Assembly: GCA_023228385.1 (NCBI GenBank)
Contig: JALOBF010000001.1
Location: forward strand, 1 to 50,837
Source of the DNA: Bacilli bacterium
GTDB lineage: Bacteria; Bacillota_I; Bacilli_A; ML615J-28; CAG-698
Length of the DNA stretch: 50,837 nucleotides
Direction: 5' to 3'
Both the position numbers and the translations under genes were made by a program. The notes beneath the pieces are model-generated. The model searched no databases, was not told the origin of the DNA, and worked only from the letters and a program-made list of their open reading frames with translations. This document shows positions 42,250 to 49,270 of the stretch, one piece after another (positions within the stretch are counted from its first letter, which is position 1; each line of letters starts with the position of its first letter).

Positions 42250-43232
42250 TAAAATACTCCGGGGTTTTGCATTTTAAATTCCTTTACCATCAAATCTGCT
42301 TCATTAATTATTTGTTTGATTTGTCGGTTGCTATAAACGGTTGCTCCTGAAGCCTGGGCGTGACCGCCCCCATTATAGCGTGAAGCTAATTCATTGATTG
42401 AAATAAAACGGGAGCGCAATCTAATCCGAAATACACGCTGCTTACTCTCAATAAAAAACATCCAAATAAGATGGCCTTTGATGCTGTCTAAAACATTGAT
42501 CAGAGCTGAAGCGGCTTCAATCGAAACTCTAAATTTTTTTAGAATTCTTCTTGTTATAATAAAGTAAGCAACGCCGTTTTTCGTAGTTTTAAATTTGTTT
42601 AAAACATAGCCGTGTAATTTAAACTCATTTTTATCTTTAGTATATAAATGTGTATATATAGATGATAGATTGATATTTTGTTCTAGCAGCATAGCAGAAA
42701 GATTAAGCACATCCGCGTTAACCCCTGAATATTTAAAACGGCCGGTATCGGTGATGGTCCCAACAAACAAAGCTGCGGCGGCCATCTGGTTTATTTTTAA
42801 TATGTCTTTAAAGGAGTTGTAAAAATCGGCGATTATCAGCGCGGTAGCTGGCAAATCCTCACGAACATAATTAATATTACCATAGTCTTCAACCGGTATG
42901 TGATGGTCAAGTTTTATTAAATATTTGCTTTTATGATAATAATCATCATCAATTCTTTCACGATTGGCAGTATCGACAACAATAACCAATGACTCTTGAT
43001 AAATAACCGAATCAACTTCCTTATCTTCCGAACCGACAAATTCAAGATAAGTACTTTTCATCTTGCCCAAACTTAAAATCTTTTTCCCCGGAAAAGATAA
43101 CCTTAAAATTTCGCGGAGCCCTAAAGAACTGCCGATGCAATCTCCGTCCGGTTTAATATGCCGGACAATAATAATAGTTTGGTATTCAATTATTTTCTGT
43201 AGTATTTGTTGTTTAATCTCTAAATGTTTCAT
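42249..43232 (-). CDS. DHH/DHHA1 phosphoesterase, NrnA-like (copy 2)
   Basis: A 327-residue DHH-superfamily phosphoesterase. It has HIKPDGDCIGSS, VVDTANRERI, KLDHHIP, TDTGRFKYS and the C-terminal DHHA1 motif GGGHAQASGA. NrnA enzymes degrade short oligonucleotides (nanoRNA, pGpG/pApA) and 3'-phosphoadenosine 5'-phosphate. All active-site residues are present, so it is likely active. I chose ATG 43232, three bases after the end of copy 1; the frame to 43286 overlaps that gene and has no ribosome site. It is co-transcribed with copy 1 and surE. Confidence 0.9.
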   Translation of the reverse strand: MKHLEIKQQILQKIIEYQTIIIVRHIKPDGDCIGSSLGLREILRLSFPGKKILSLGKMKSTYLEFVGSEDKEVDSVIYQESLVIVVDTANRERIDDDYYHKSKYLIKLDHHIPVEDYGNINYVREDLPATALIIADFYNSFKDILKINQMAAAALFVGTITDTGRFKYSGVNADVLNLSAMLLEQNINLSSIYTHLYTKDKNEFKLHGYVLNKFKTTKNGVAYFIITRRILKKFRVSIEAASALINVLDSIKGHLIWMFFIESKQRVFRIRLRSRFISINELASRYNGGGHAQASGATVYSNRQIKQIINEADLMVKEFKMQNPGVF

Positions 43233-43234
43233 AA

Positions 43235-44176
43235 CTATTCTTTTCCTTTTACTATAGAATCTAGTTCGGCAAGCATTACATCGCATTCCGTAAATGAACC
43301 TAAAACTGCTCCACTAGCGTTACGGTGTCCCCCCCCACCAAATTTAACCGCAACTTCACTGATATTATATTTACTAGATCTTATCTCGGCAATAACGTTG
43401 CCTCTTTCCATATCCTCGGTAAAATTAACCCAAATATCCACTCCCTTGATCCCGGCCATAGCATTGACCATGCCGCGAGAAGCGGTAGAAACATCAATGC
43501 CGTATTGATTTAATTCGTCAGCCGTGGTTTTTATATATGCGACATTATTTGGGGTAAGCTTAAATTTTTGAACAAAATATGCGCGCAGTTTTACAATTGC
43601 GATATCTTCAACATAAAGATTATTATAAATTTCATTAAAATCAAAATTGAATTGGAGAAGTTTTGCTGTTAATTCAAAAGTTTTAGCACTGATAGAACTG
43701 TAGCGGAAACGGCCGCTGTCGGTAACAATTCCTGTAAACAAGGCTCTTGCACCGAACGATGTCAATATAAAGCCGTTGGTAAAAACAATATCAGCAACCA
43801 ATCCGGCACAACTTTCATAATTTGTATCAACAATTTCAATATTGCCGTAACTTGACCGGGCCGGATGATGATCAATTTTTATAAAAAAAGCACCAAGTTT
43901 ATATCGGTTGTCGCTGATCATATCTTCTTCAGGTGTATCTACAACGATCACCAAAGCATTATGGTATAAAGTCGTATCCACCTGATCAACGCTGCCGATA
44001 AATTCATATCTGTCATTGACGTCGCCTACAGCAAAAATTTTTTTATGGGGATACGTCGCCGTTAAAGCTTCTTTCAATCCGATTTGACTGCCTACAGCGT
44101 CCCCGTCCGGTTTTAAATGACGGTGAATAATAATAACATCATGATCTTCAATTGGTTTGATTATTGATTTATACAT
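43235..44176 (-). CDS. DHH/DHHA1 phosphoesterase, NrnA-like (copy 1)
   Basis: A 313-residue paralogue of the next gene, with intact HLKPDGDAVGSQ, VVDTPEEDM, KIDHHPARSSYG, TDSGRFRYS and GGGGHRNASGA. Both copies share domain order and length, so a local duplication followed by divergence is likely. Which copy is the true nanoRNase and which prefers another substrate (for example a cyclic dinucleotide product) cannot be said. It heads the nrnA-nrnA-surE-bofA series. Confidence 0.9.
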   Translation of the reverse strand: MYKSIIKPIEDHDVIIIHRHLKPDGDAVGSQIGLKEALTATYPHKKIFAVGDVNDRYEFIGSVDQVDTTLYHNALVIVVDTPEEDMISDNRYKLGAFFIKIDHHPARSSYGNIEIVDTNYESCAGLVADIVFTNGFILTSFGARALFTGIVTDSGRFRYSSISAKTFELTAKLLQFNFDFNEIYNNLYVEDIAIVKLRAYFVQKFKLTPNNVAYIKTTADELNQYGIDVSTASRGMVNAMAGIKGVDIWVNFTEDMERGNVIAEIRSSKYNISEVAVKFGGGGHRNASGAVLGSFTECDVMLAELDSIVKGKE

Positions 44177-44202
44177 ATATTCTCCTCTTGTATTACATTA
44201 AT

Positions 44203-44661
44203 TTAATTGTTTTTTTGATTTAATACCAGTCTTTTGGCATATTCGACCGCTCTATGAAACAATCGATCACAACTTTCACCGGTAGGCATATGTAATATAC
44301 AATTAGTTGGAACATTTTCTTTTTTTAGAATTTTGATGATTTGTTCTGCCGTTAGTTCATTTTCTTCTTTAATGATATTTATTACATCATCTAAAGTAAT
44401 ATCGCGGCAATAACAGACGATGTACTTTTCTTTTGTATTCTTAAACCATATCGGCACTTTAATATCATTAACCATTATTTTTTGATTATTAGAAAAATAA
44501 GCAACATTACAAATCGGGTTGGTGCAAAGATAAAATTGACTGTAATTTAATCTGCTTTTAACAAATTCATAAGCTAAAGACAGAACCGTATCATAAGAAA
44601 CATCGACTCCTTGATACTGGCATTGTGGGCATTTCCCCGGTTCTTCAGTAAAGGTATTCAT
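44203..44661 (-). CDS. CopZ-like zinc/[2Fe-2S]-binding protein
   Basis: A 152-residue protein with eight cysteines in four pairs: CPQC (14-17), CTNPIC, CYC, and a final NC...SC. The order (zinc-ribbon-like N-part followed by BFD-like 2Fe-2S residues) matches the N-terminal domain of Archaeoglobus CopZ. The following heavy-metal domain is absent. It may transfer electrons to or from a metal site; no partner is evident. The AAAAAGGGG site precedes the ATG. It is divergent from cwlJ. Confidence 0.65.
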   Translation of the reverse strand: MNTFTEEPGKCPQCQYQGVDVSYDTVLSLAYEFVKSRLNYSQFYLCTNPICNVAYFSNNQKIMVNDIKVPIWFKNTKEKYIVCYCRDITLDDVINIIKEENELTAEQIIKILKKENVPTNCILHMPTGESCDRLFHRAVEYAKRLVLNQKNN

Positions 44662-44720
44662 TAAGCATTACCCCTTTTTCTATTATTGTATCATTAAATC
44701 GTTTTTTTTATAAGTATTAT

Positions 44721-44749
44721 GAATATTTTTTTCCAATTATTCATAATTA
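44721..44749 (+). promoter_or_regulatory. Sigma-E-like promoter of cwlJ-gerQ
   Basis: GAATATT (44721-44727), a 14-nt spacer and CATAATTA (44742-44749) resemble the Bacillus sigma-E consensus (ATATT / CATACA-T). Bacillus cwlJ-gerQ is sigma-E controlled, so expression in the mother cell is expected. Confidence 0.65.
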
Positions 44750-44765
44750 TTATTGAGGTGGTATC

Positions 44766-45185
44766 GTGGCAGTCATCTGGCATAACGAGGCAGAAGTTAA
44801 ACTACTCGCCCGTTTATTAAGAGCCGAAGCTGAAGGTGAAGGAATATTGGGAATGCTTCTTGTTGGAAATGTAGGAGTAAATCGGGTAAGAGCAAAATGC
44901 TTAGATTTTGTAAATATAACAACCATTACTAAAATGGTTTTTCAACGTCCTGGTGGATTTGAATCGACCCTTTATAGTTATTTTTATCAAGCAGCCAGAC
45001 AATCAGAAATACGTTTGGCTAGGCGGGTTATTAACGGCGAAAGATTTGTTCCCGCAACCAGAGCCCTTTGGTTTTATGCTGCCGGCAAAACCTCTTGCCG
45101 AGCACAATGGTTCGGACAATGGAATAGTGGGAGATATAAATCACATTGTTTTTATGCCCCCGTCGTGAGCGAAAATTGTTATTAA
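44766..45185 (+). CDS. cwlJ: Spore cortex-lytic hydrolase CwlJ
   Basis: A 139-residue hydrolase of the SleB/CwlJ family that degrades cortex peptidoglycan at germination. It has no signal peptide, as expected for CwlJ, which is built into the coat from the mother cell. The catalytic Glu lies in LLARLLRAEAEGEG, and the family segments VGVNRVRA, QRPGGFEST and FYAAG are visible. The start is GTG with GAGGTGG upstream. It is followed by gerQ after 14 nt, the same pair as in Bacillus, where GerQ is needed to place CwlJ. Confidence 0.92.
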   Translation: MAVIWHNEAEVKLLARLLRAEAEGEGILGMLLVGNVGVNRVRAKCLDFVNITTITKMVFQRPGGFESTLYSYFYQAARQSEIRLARRVINGERFVPATRALWFYAAGKTSCRAQWFGQWNSGRYKSHCFYAPVVSENCY

Positions 45186-45199
45186 TTTAAGGAGGAATT

Positions 45200-45610
45200 A
45201 TGAGCTTTTATCAACAACCGTTCGGTTTTTATCAACAGCCGAGCTTTGGTCAACAACCTTACGGCTTGTATCAACAGCCGAGTTATTTCGGACAACAGCC
45301 TTTTACTCAACCCTTTGTTTTTCCTGGTGGAGAACCATTAACACCCCAAACCGAGCAATCTTTCATCGAAAATATTTTGCGTCTAAATATCGGTAAAGTC
45401 GCTACTGTTTACATGAGCTTTGAAGGTAGTCAATGGGGTTCAAAAATATTTAAAGGTTATATTCTGGCTGCCGGAAAAGATCATCTCGTTCTAAAAGATT
45501 TGCAAACGGAAACACGATATGTCCTGTTGATGGTATATTTATCTTATGTTACATTTGAAGAAGAGATTGAATACGAATATCCTTTTAGGAAATGTGAAAA
45601 AAACCCTTAA
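45200..45610 (+). CDS. gerQ: Spore coat protein GerQ
   Basis: A 136-residue coat protein that anchors CwlJ. The conserved half begins IENILRLNIGKVATVYMSFEGSQ and continues ILAAGKDHLVLKD, TRYVLLMVYLSYVTF and EEEIEY. The N-terminal 50 residues are Gln/Pro/Tyr/Phe-rich with five QQP units. No lysine occurs before IGK at about residue 67, although in Bacillus GerQ N-terminal lysines are the transglutaminase cross-link sites. AAGGAGG precedes the start. Confidence 0.92.
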   Translation: MSFYQQPFGFYQQPSFGQQPYGLYQQPSYFGQQPFTQPFVFPGGEPLTPQTEQSFIENILRLNIGKVATVYMSFEGSQWGSKIFKGYILAAGKDHLVLKDLQTETRYVLLMVYLSYVTFEEEIEYEYPFRKCEKNP

Positions 45611-45632
45611 AGCTTCCTTTAAGAGTTTTTTT
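45597..45632. terminator. Bidirectional terminator after gerQ
   Basis: A stem AAAAAAACCCTTAAAG (45597-45612) / CTTTAAGAGTTTTTTT (45617-45632) with one mismatch has T tracts on both strands. Confidence 0.85.
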
Positions 45633-46149
45633 GTTTTTTCATATAAGCCAATAATTGTAAGGCAATAAAACCGATTAAAATGCTGGTAATTAAAGAAACA
45701 AATACGACAATTGCGCTATAGAACATTAGCACATTGCCTAACCGATATATTAACTGAACAACCAACAACTGACCAACAATATGAAGGAAACCGCCAATTA
45801 CGCTGATGGATATTGGCGATGCAATTTTCTTTAAAACCAAATATCCGCCATACATTCCAAAAAAACTTAAAAATGAAGCACAAAGACTAATAACAAAGCC
45901 GATGACGTTACCTAACAGTAATGACATTAAACTTTTCAACATCGCTATTAAAAAAGCTTCTTTAAAATCCAACTGATAAATGGCATAGACAACAATGACA
46001 TTGGCAAAGCCTATTTTTGTTGTTGGCAAAAAAGGGAAGGCAACCCGCGATATCAAAATATCAAAATAAGACAAAATCAAGCTCAAAGAAACCAACAAAG
46101 CTATTTGCGTTAATTTTCTGATTTTTACATGATTACTTAGATTCTCCAT
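45619..46149 (-). CDS. Gx transporter family protein (heptaprenyl diphosphate synthase component I-like)
   Basis: A 176-residue protein with five to six membrane helices. The N-terminal LPTTKIGFANVIVVYAIY and GNVIGFVISLCASFLSF patterns match Pfam Gx_transp, also annotated as heptaprenyl synthase component I. The fold resembles ECF-type S components, but no ATPase or ECF genes are nearby. The start has GCAGGTG upstream. Confidence 0.85.
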   Translation of the reverse strand: MENLSNHVKIRKLTQIALLVSLSLILSYFDILISRVAFPFLPTTKIGFANVIVVYAIYQLDFKEAFLIAMLKSLMSLLLGNVIGFVISLCASFLSFFGMYGGYLVLKKIASPISISVIGGFLHIVGQLLVVQLIYRLGNVLMFYSAIVVFVSLITSILIGFIALQLLAYMKKQKNS

Positions 46150-46249
46150 ATTGGCACCTGCCGTGGTTTTTTGATATTATAACATATATCTACTAAAAAG
46201 AAAATATTTTTTTATAACGAACTCTACACAGCAATTACATCAAAAAAAA

Positions 46250-46278
46250 TTGCATTTTAATTAATTTTTCTGTATAAT
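46250..46278 (+). promoter_or_regulatory. Promoter-like sequence pointing into the insertion sequence
   Basis: TTGCAT (46250-46255), a 17-nt spacer and TATAAT (46273-46278) end 2 nt outside the left inverted repeat of the IS. The gene it once served, if any, is not evident. Confidence 0.45.
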
Positions 46279-46280
46279 CC

Positions 46281-46298
46281 AACCTGAGTTTTACAGTT
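46281..46298 (+). repeat. Left terminal inverted repeat of the IS
   Basis: 18 bp, one mismatch against the right repeat at 48382-48399. Confidence 0.75.
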
Positions 46299-46314
46299 GT
46301 AGTGCTATGAAATG

Positions 46315-46369
46315 CCCATATATAATATTAGCATTTTTAAAAAATATTATAATATGGGTTTTTATTTTT
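46315..46369 (+). terminator. Plus-strand terminator at the left end of the IS
   Basis: CCCATATATAATATT (46315-46329) pairs imperfectly with AATATTATAATATGGG (46343-46358), followed by TTTTTATTTTT. It would block transcription from outside entering antisense to the transposase. Confidence 0.7.
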
Positions 46370-48170
46370 GCTTTTTAACTCTTTCTATATTAAATCGAAT
46401 GGATTTCAAATATTTATTAAAGCTTTCTCGGGTTGCGGTGGCATAATCAAATGATACACCAAATGCTTTTTGTATTTGTTGATAATCAGCCCTTATAACA
46501 TCTTTCGCTTCATCATATTCCAATGTTTCAACTATTTCACCGTTAGCTTTAATTTTCTCTTTAAATGATAACATACCGCCAACTTCATCTATTAATACAA
46601 CACCTTCATTTGGTAATACACATGTACATGAATTTAAGACTTTTTTAATTCTGTTCGGTGAAATCTCTTTTTCCTTTAACTTATACTGCAGTAATCTTAA
46701 AATCAGCAGAGCTGTAAAACATAACAACATATGACCTTCGATATGTTTTTTTGTTTTTACATAAATTGGCCTGGTTTGCAAATCTGATTTTGTAATTTTA
46801 AACGATTCCTCAATCCGCCACAGGTTTCTATATACATCAAGAATTTTTTTATGATCATATTCAAGTTCCGATGTTATTATACAAAAATACCCATCAAACT
46901 TTTCTTCTTCATTTATCTTATCGTTATTTATTGATTTTATTGTTTGATCTCCGACTTCACCCGTGCTTGATACTACATGAGTTGTTGTAATATATTCATT
47001 AGAACCGTGCGTTAAGCCATAGGCATTGTTTTGTATTGCTTTGTTAGCTTTTTCAACTTTATAATTTCTTTTCTTCTTTGCATATTCTGCATCTTCCCTA
47101 CTCCAATAGATTAACACTTTTCTTTTTCTAGTTGTTGTTTTTTTGCTGTTTATATGACTTACATATTCTTCTTCAAATAATTTGTACTTAAAATTCTCAT
47201 CACCAACATAACCTTCTTCTTGAAACATAATTTCATGATACCTTTTTCCTTTTGGTCCTTTTAAAATTTGACTGACAACATAGCCATCACCATTATTCAC
47301 AATATAGTCAATATTACTGGTGGTGTTTAACCCTTTATCGGCAACAACTATTAAACGGCCCAAATTATAAGAAGTTTTTATATCTTTCATAGCCGGTTGT
47401 AGTGTAATGGAATCTGATGTGTTTCCGGGGAACGTTGACATTGCTATAGGTAGATTATTAGAATCCATAAATAATCCAAGTTGTATAATTGGTTCGGTTT
47501 TATGATCCTTTGACACCCCTTTTTGTTGGTATTCGCCTTTTGCTTCAGGAAAGTCTTTTTCAAAATAATAATTTGTTACATCATAAAATGCGTATGATGC
47601 ATCTCTGCCGACTATCGCTTTAATCTTATCATTTAAATGTTTTTGTAATTTTATTGAAACATCACTGAATTTATCTAGAGCTCGGTAGGTATCTACCAGA
47701 GTAAAATTATATTCTTTATTATAAAATTGTCTGATTTCCTGTAATGTCGCACGTTTTGAACGTGGTTTCATTATCCTGCGTAATGTTAAAAATTGAAACA
47801 CTTCATTTAATGAATAATTGCCCTTAAAATCGATAGAATCGAAAAACCTACCGAACTCTAGCTTATTATATATGCATTCTAAAAAGCGGTATCCATAGTT
47901 ATATTTTTTATTACAAATATCATTGTTTTTACGGTCTAACGGTATAGTAATAACAACACTTTTCTTTTTATCTCCTTTTGTTATAGATTTATTAAAAGCT
48001 ATAACTTCTTTCATAAAAGCATCTTGGTCCGGTTGGTCTTCTAAATATCCAAAGGATTTAAGGGTTACTTGTTTAGGGGCTAAACCGGGACCGGGCCTAA
48101 ATGACTTGACAACTCTGATATGGGTTTTAATTATTCCATTCGCTCTTTTAACTTTATCTTTTCTAATCAT
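46362..48170 (-). CDS. IS1634-family transposase
   Basis: A 602-residue DDE transposase of the IS4-related IS1634 group. The second acidic segment VVADKGLN, the YREK-like IEESFKITKSDLQTRPIYV and ALLILRLLQY are recognisable. The reading frame is uninterrupted with normal stops. The start has a strong AGGAGGCG ribosome site and a fully consensus promoter. Such strength is unusual for a transposase. Related elements are common in Mollicutes and other Bacillota, so lateral acquisition is likely. Confidence 0.92.
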   Translation of the reverse strand: MIRKDKVKRANGIIKTHIRVVKSFRPGPGLAPKQVTLKSFGYLEDQPDQDAFMKEVIAFNKSITKGDKKKSVVITIPLDRKNNDICNKKYNYGYRFLECIYNKLEFGRFFDSIDFKGNYSLNEVFQFLTLRRIMKPRSKRATLQEIRQFYNKEYNFTLVDTYRALDKFSDVSIKLQKHLNDKIKAIVGRDASYAFYDVTNYYFEKDFPEAKGEYQQKGVSKDHKTEPIIQLGLFMDSNNLPIAMSTFPGNTSDSITLQPAMKDIKTSYNLGRLIVVADKGLNTTSNIDYIVNNGDGYVVSQILKGPKGKRYHEIMFQEEGYVGDENFKYKLFEEEYVSHINSKKTTTRKRKVLIYWSREDAEYAKKKRNYKVEKANKAIQNNAYGLTHGSNEYITTTHVVSSTGEVGDQTIKSINNDKINEEEKFDGYFCIITSELEYDHKKILDVYRNLWRIEESFKITKSDLQTRPIYVKTKKHIEGHMLLCFTALLILRLLQYKLKEKEISPNRIKKVLNSCTCVLPNEGVVLIDEVGGMLSFKEKIKANGEIVETLEYDEAKDVIRADYQQIQKAFGVSFDYATATRESFNKYLKSIRFNIERVKKQK

Positions 48171-48190
48171 TTTAATCGCCTCCTGTACAT

Positions 48191-48219
48191 ATTATAGCAC
48201 CACATAGCATTACTGTCAA
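48191..48219 (-). promoter_or_regulatory. Consensus sigma-A promoter of the transposase gene
   Basis: On the minus strand, TTGACA (48219-48214), a 17-nt spacer and TATAAT (48196-48191): perfect hexamers and spacing. Confidence 0.88.
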
Positions 48220-48381
48220 GCATAAAATAACACTATTTTTATACTATAACTGTAAAACTTTTCATAAGCATAATTTGTCATAAAAAGGCTTAAAAATGTA
48301 GAAAAGTCATAAAAAGGACTATATTATAAGCTAATTTAATAGTTTTCATATTTAGGATTTTACCCTTAGCATTACAAAATT

Positions 48382-48399
48382 AACTGTAAAAGTCAGGTT
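48382..48399 (-). repeat. Right terminal inverted repeat of the IS (outer candidate)
   Basis: Pairs with 46281-46298 with one mismatch. A second, inner candidate begins with AACTGTAAAA near 48248. Confidence 0.65.
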
Positions 48400-48545
48400 A
48401 TACAATAAAATAAATTTTATTTCCACCATTATCTCTTGTTGGTTCGAATCCCCACGGACACTTACATTCGAATCCCATAAGACAATGACTCGAGTCCGTG
48501 GTCAGTCTCCATAGGTGTTTAAATCTAAATGTTTCATATTCACAT
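48400..48545 (+). other. Unassigned segment with three T-loop-like motifs and an inverted repeat
   Basis: TTCGAATCC occurs at 48443-48451 and 48467-48475, and CTCGAGTCC at 48489-48497; all resemble tRNA T-loops. CCACGGAC (48452-48459) and GTCCGTGG (48494-48501) form an 8-bp perfect inverted repeat. No complete tRNA folds from it. It may hold remnants of a tRNA cluster disturbed by the IS, or an unrecognised structured RNA. Confidence 0.35.
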
Positions 48546-48587
48546 AAAAAAAGAGGATATTCTAGCTTAATTTCACTAAAATACCCT
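48546..48587 (-). terminator. Second terminator downstream of tRNA-Glu
   Basis: On the minus strand AGGGTATTTT (48587-48578) pairs with AGAATATCCT (48563-48554), including two G-T pairs, and is followed by a T run. Confidence 0.6.
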
Positions 48588-48593
48588 ATAAAA

Positions 48594-48626
48594 TAAAAAA
48601 TTAGTCCTCTTTATCAGAAGACTAAT
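48594..48626 (-). terminator. Terminator of tRNA-Glu
   Basis: ATTAGTC (48600-48606) / GACTAAT (48620-48626) plus inner pairs, with a T run on the minus strand 13 nt beyond the tRNA 3' end. Confidence 0.78.
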
Positions 48627-48639
48627 AGATTTCTTAAAA

Positions 48640-48716
48640 TGGTGACCCGTACGGGATTCGAACCCGTGAATGTAGCCTTGAGAGGGCTATGAGTTCAACC
48701 GCTTCTCCAACGGGCC
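48640..48716 (-). tRNA. tRNA-Glu (anticodon CUC), CCA encoded
   Basis: The cloverleaf is complete: acceptor GGCCCGT/ACGGGTC, D-stem GAG/CTC, anticodon stem TAGCC/GGCTA with loop CTCTCAA (anticodon CTC, reading GAG), T-arm ACGGG-TTCGAAT-CCCGT, discriminator A and genomic CCA. The variable loop is short (class I). In AT-rich genomes UUC is the usual Glu anticodon, so this is probably the second Glu isoacceptor. Confidence 0.93.
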
Positions 48717-48815
48717 AATAAATTATTTATGTATATATTATAGCAAATATTCATGTTAAATACAATAAAAAAAGAAAAAGTGATATTCATAGCTTATGAA
48801 TATCACTTTAATCAA

Positions 48816-49034
48816 CTAAACTAAAACCGTTACTTTGTTTTTTACTAAAATGGTTATCAAGTCAATTAACCAACCAATGCCAAACAATCCGGCCGTAATA
48901 ATCCAAATAACTCCCAAAACAATTCTTCCCTTTGCGAGTCGATAAATTCCAAAAATTATTGGATCAAGAAAAAAAGCAATAATAAACTTAACAACGACAT
49001 TTAAACCATCAATAGCTTTAATATAATCTTTCAT
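48816..49034 (-). CDS. TM2-domain-like small membrane protein
   Basis: A 72-residue protein with two membrane helices joined by a short turn. The second helix ends GLFGIGWLIDLITIL, the hallmark of TM2-domain proteins (G-x-x-G-I-G-W-L-x-D). The first helix ends with IFGIYRLAKGR. The function of bacterial TM2 proteins is not well defined. The start follows AAAGGAG, with its own promoter. Confidence 0.75.
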   Translation of the reverse strand: MKDYIKAIDGLNVVVKFIIAFFLDPIIFGIYRLAKGRIVLGVIWIITAGLFGIGWLIDLITILVKNKVTVLV

Positions 49035-49054
49035 TAAAATACTCCTTTCAATAA

Positions 49055-49083
49055 ACTATACCATTATTATATTTACTTTACAA
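49055..49083 (-). promoter_or_regulatory. Promoter of the TM2-like gene
   Basis: On the minus strand, TTGTAA (49083-49078), a 17-nt spacer and TATAGT (49060-49055). Confidence 0.55.
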
Positions 49084-49174
49084 TACCTTTTTTTAAGTTT
49101 CCACGTTTTGTAAATTTATTATGATTATTTTAGAAAACTTTGTGAAGAATATGAATGATGAAAACACTTTATTA

Positions 49175-49203
49175 TTGTCAAGCGATACAATTAATGGTAA
49201 TAT
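49175..49203 (+). promoter_or_regulatory. Promoter of the alcohol dehydrogenase gene
   Basis: TTGTCA (49175-49180), a 17-nt spacer and TAATAT (49198-49203), about 65 nt ahead of the start. Confidence 0.5.
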
Positions 49204-49270
49204 ATCCTAAAATAGGAAAGTCATAGTAAATAAACAAATCGATCAATAATAAGGAAAGATAGGTGGCAAA

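Larger units (their letters stand above)
46281..48399 (-). mobile_element. IS1634-family insertion sequence
   Basis: A single large transposase gene is flanked by the inverted repeats AACCTGAGTTTTACAGTT (46281-46298) and AACTGTAAAAGTCAGGTT (48382-48399), which match at 17 of 18 positions. A related AACTGTAAAACTTTT lies at about 48248, so the right end may be there instead. I could not settle a target duplication. A plus-strand terminator hairpin at the left end protects against read-in. The transposase frame is intact, so the element may be active. Confidence 0.8.

Noticed and set aside
43233..43286. Upstream extension of the second NrnA-like gene
   Set aside because: It overlaps the conserved end of the first copy and adds residues unlike the family.
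45200..45320. Repeat array or CRISPR suggested by the repeated CAACAGCC-type DNA
   Set aside because: The repetition encodes the in-frame QQP units of GerQ; there are no uniform repeats and spacers.
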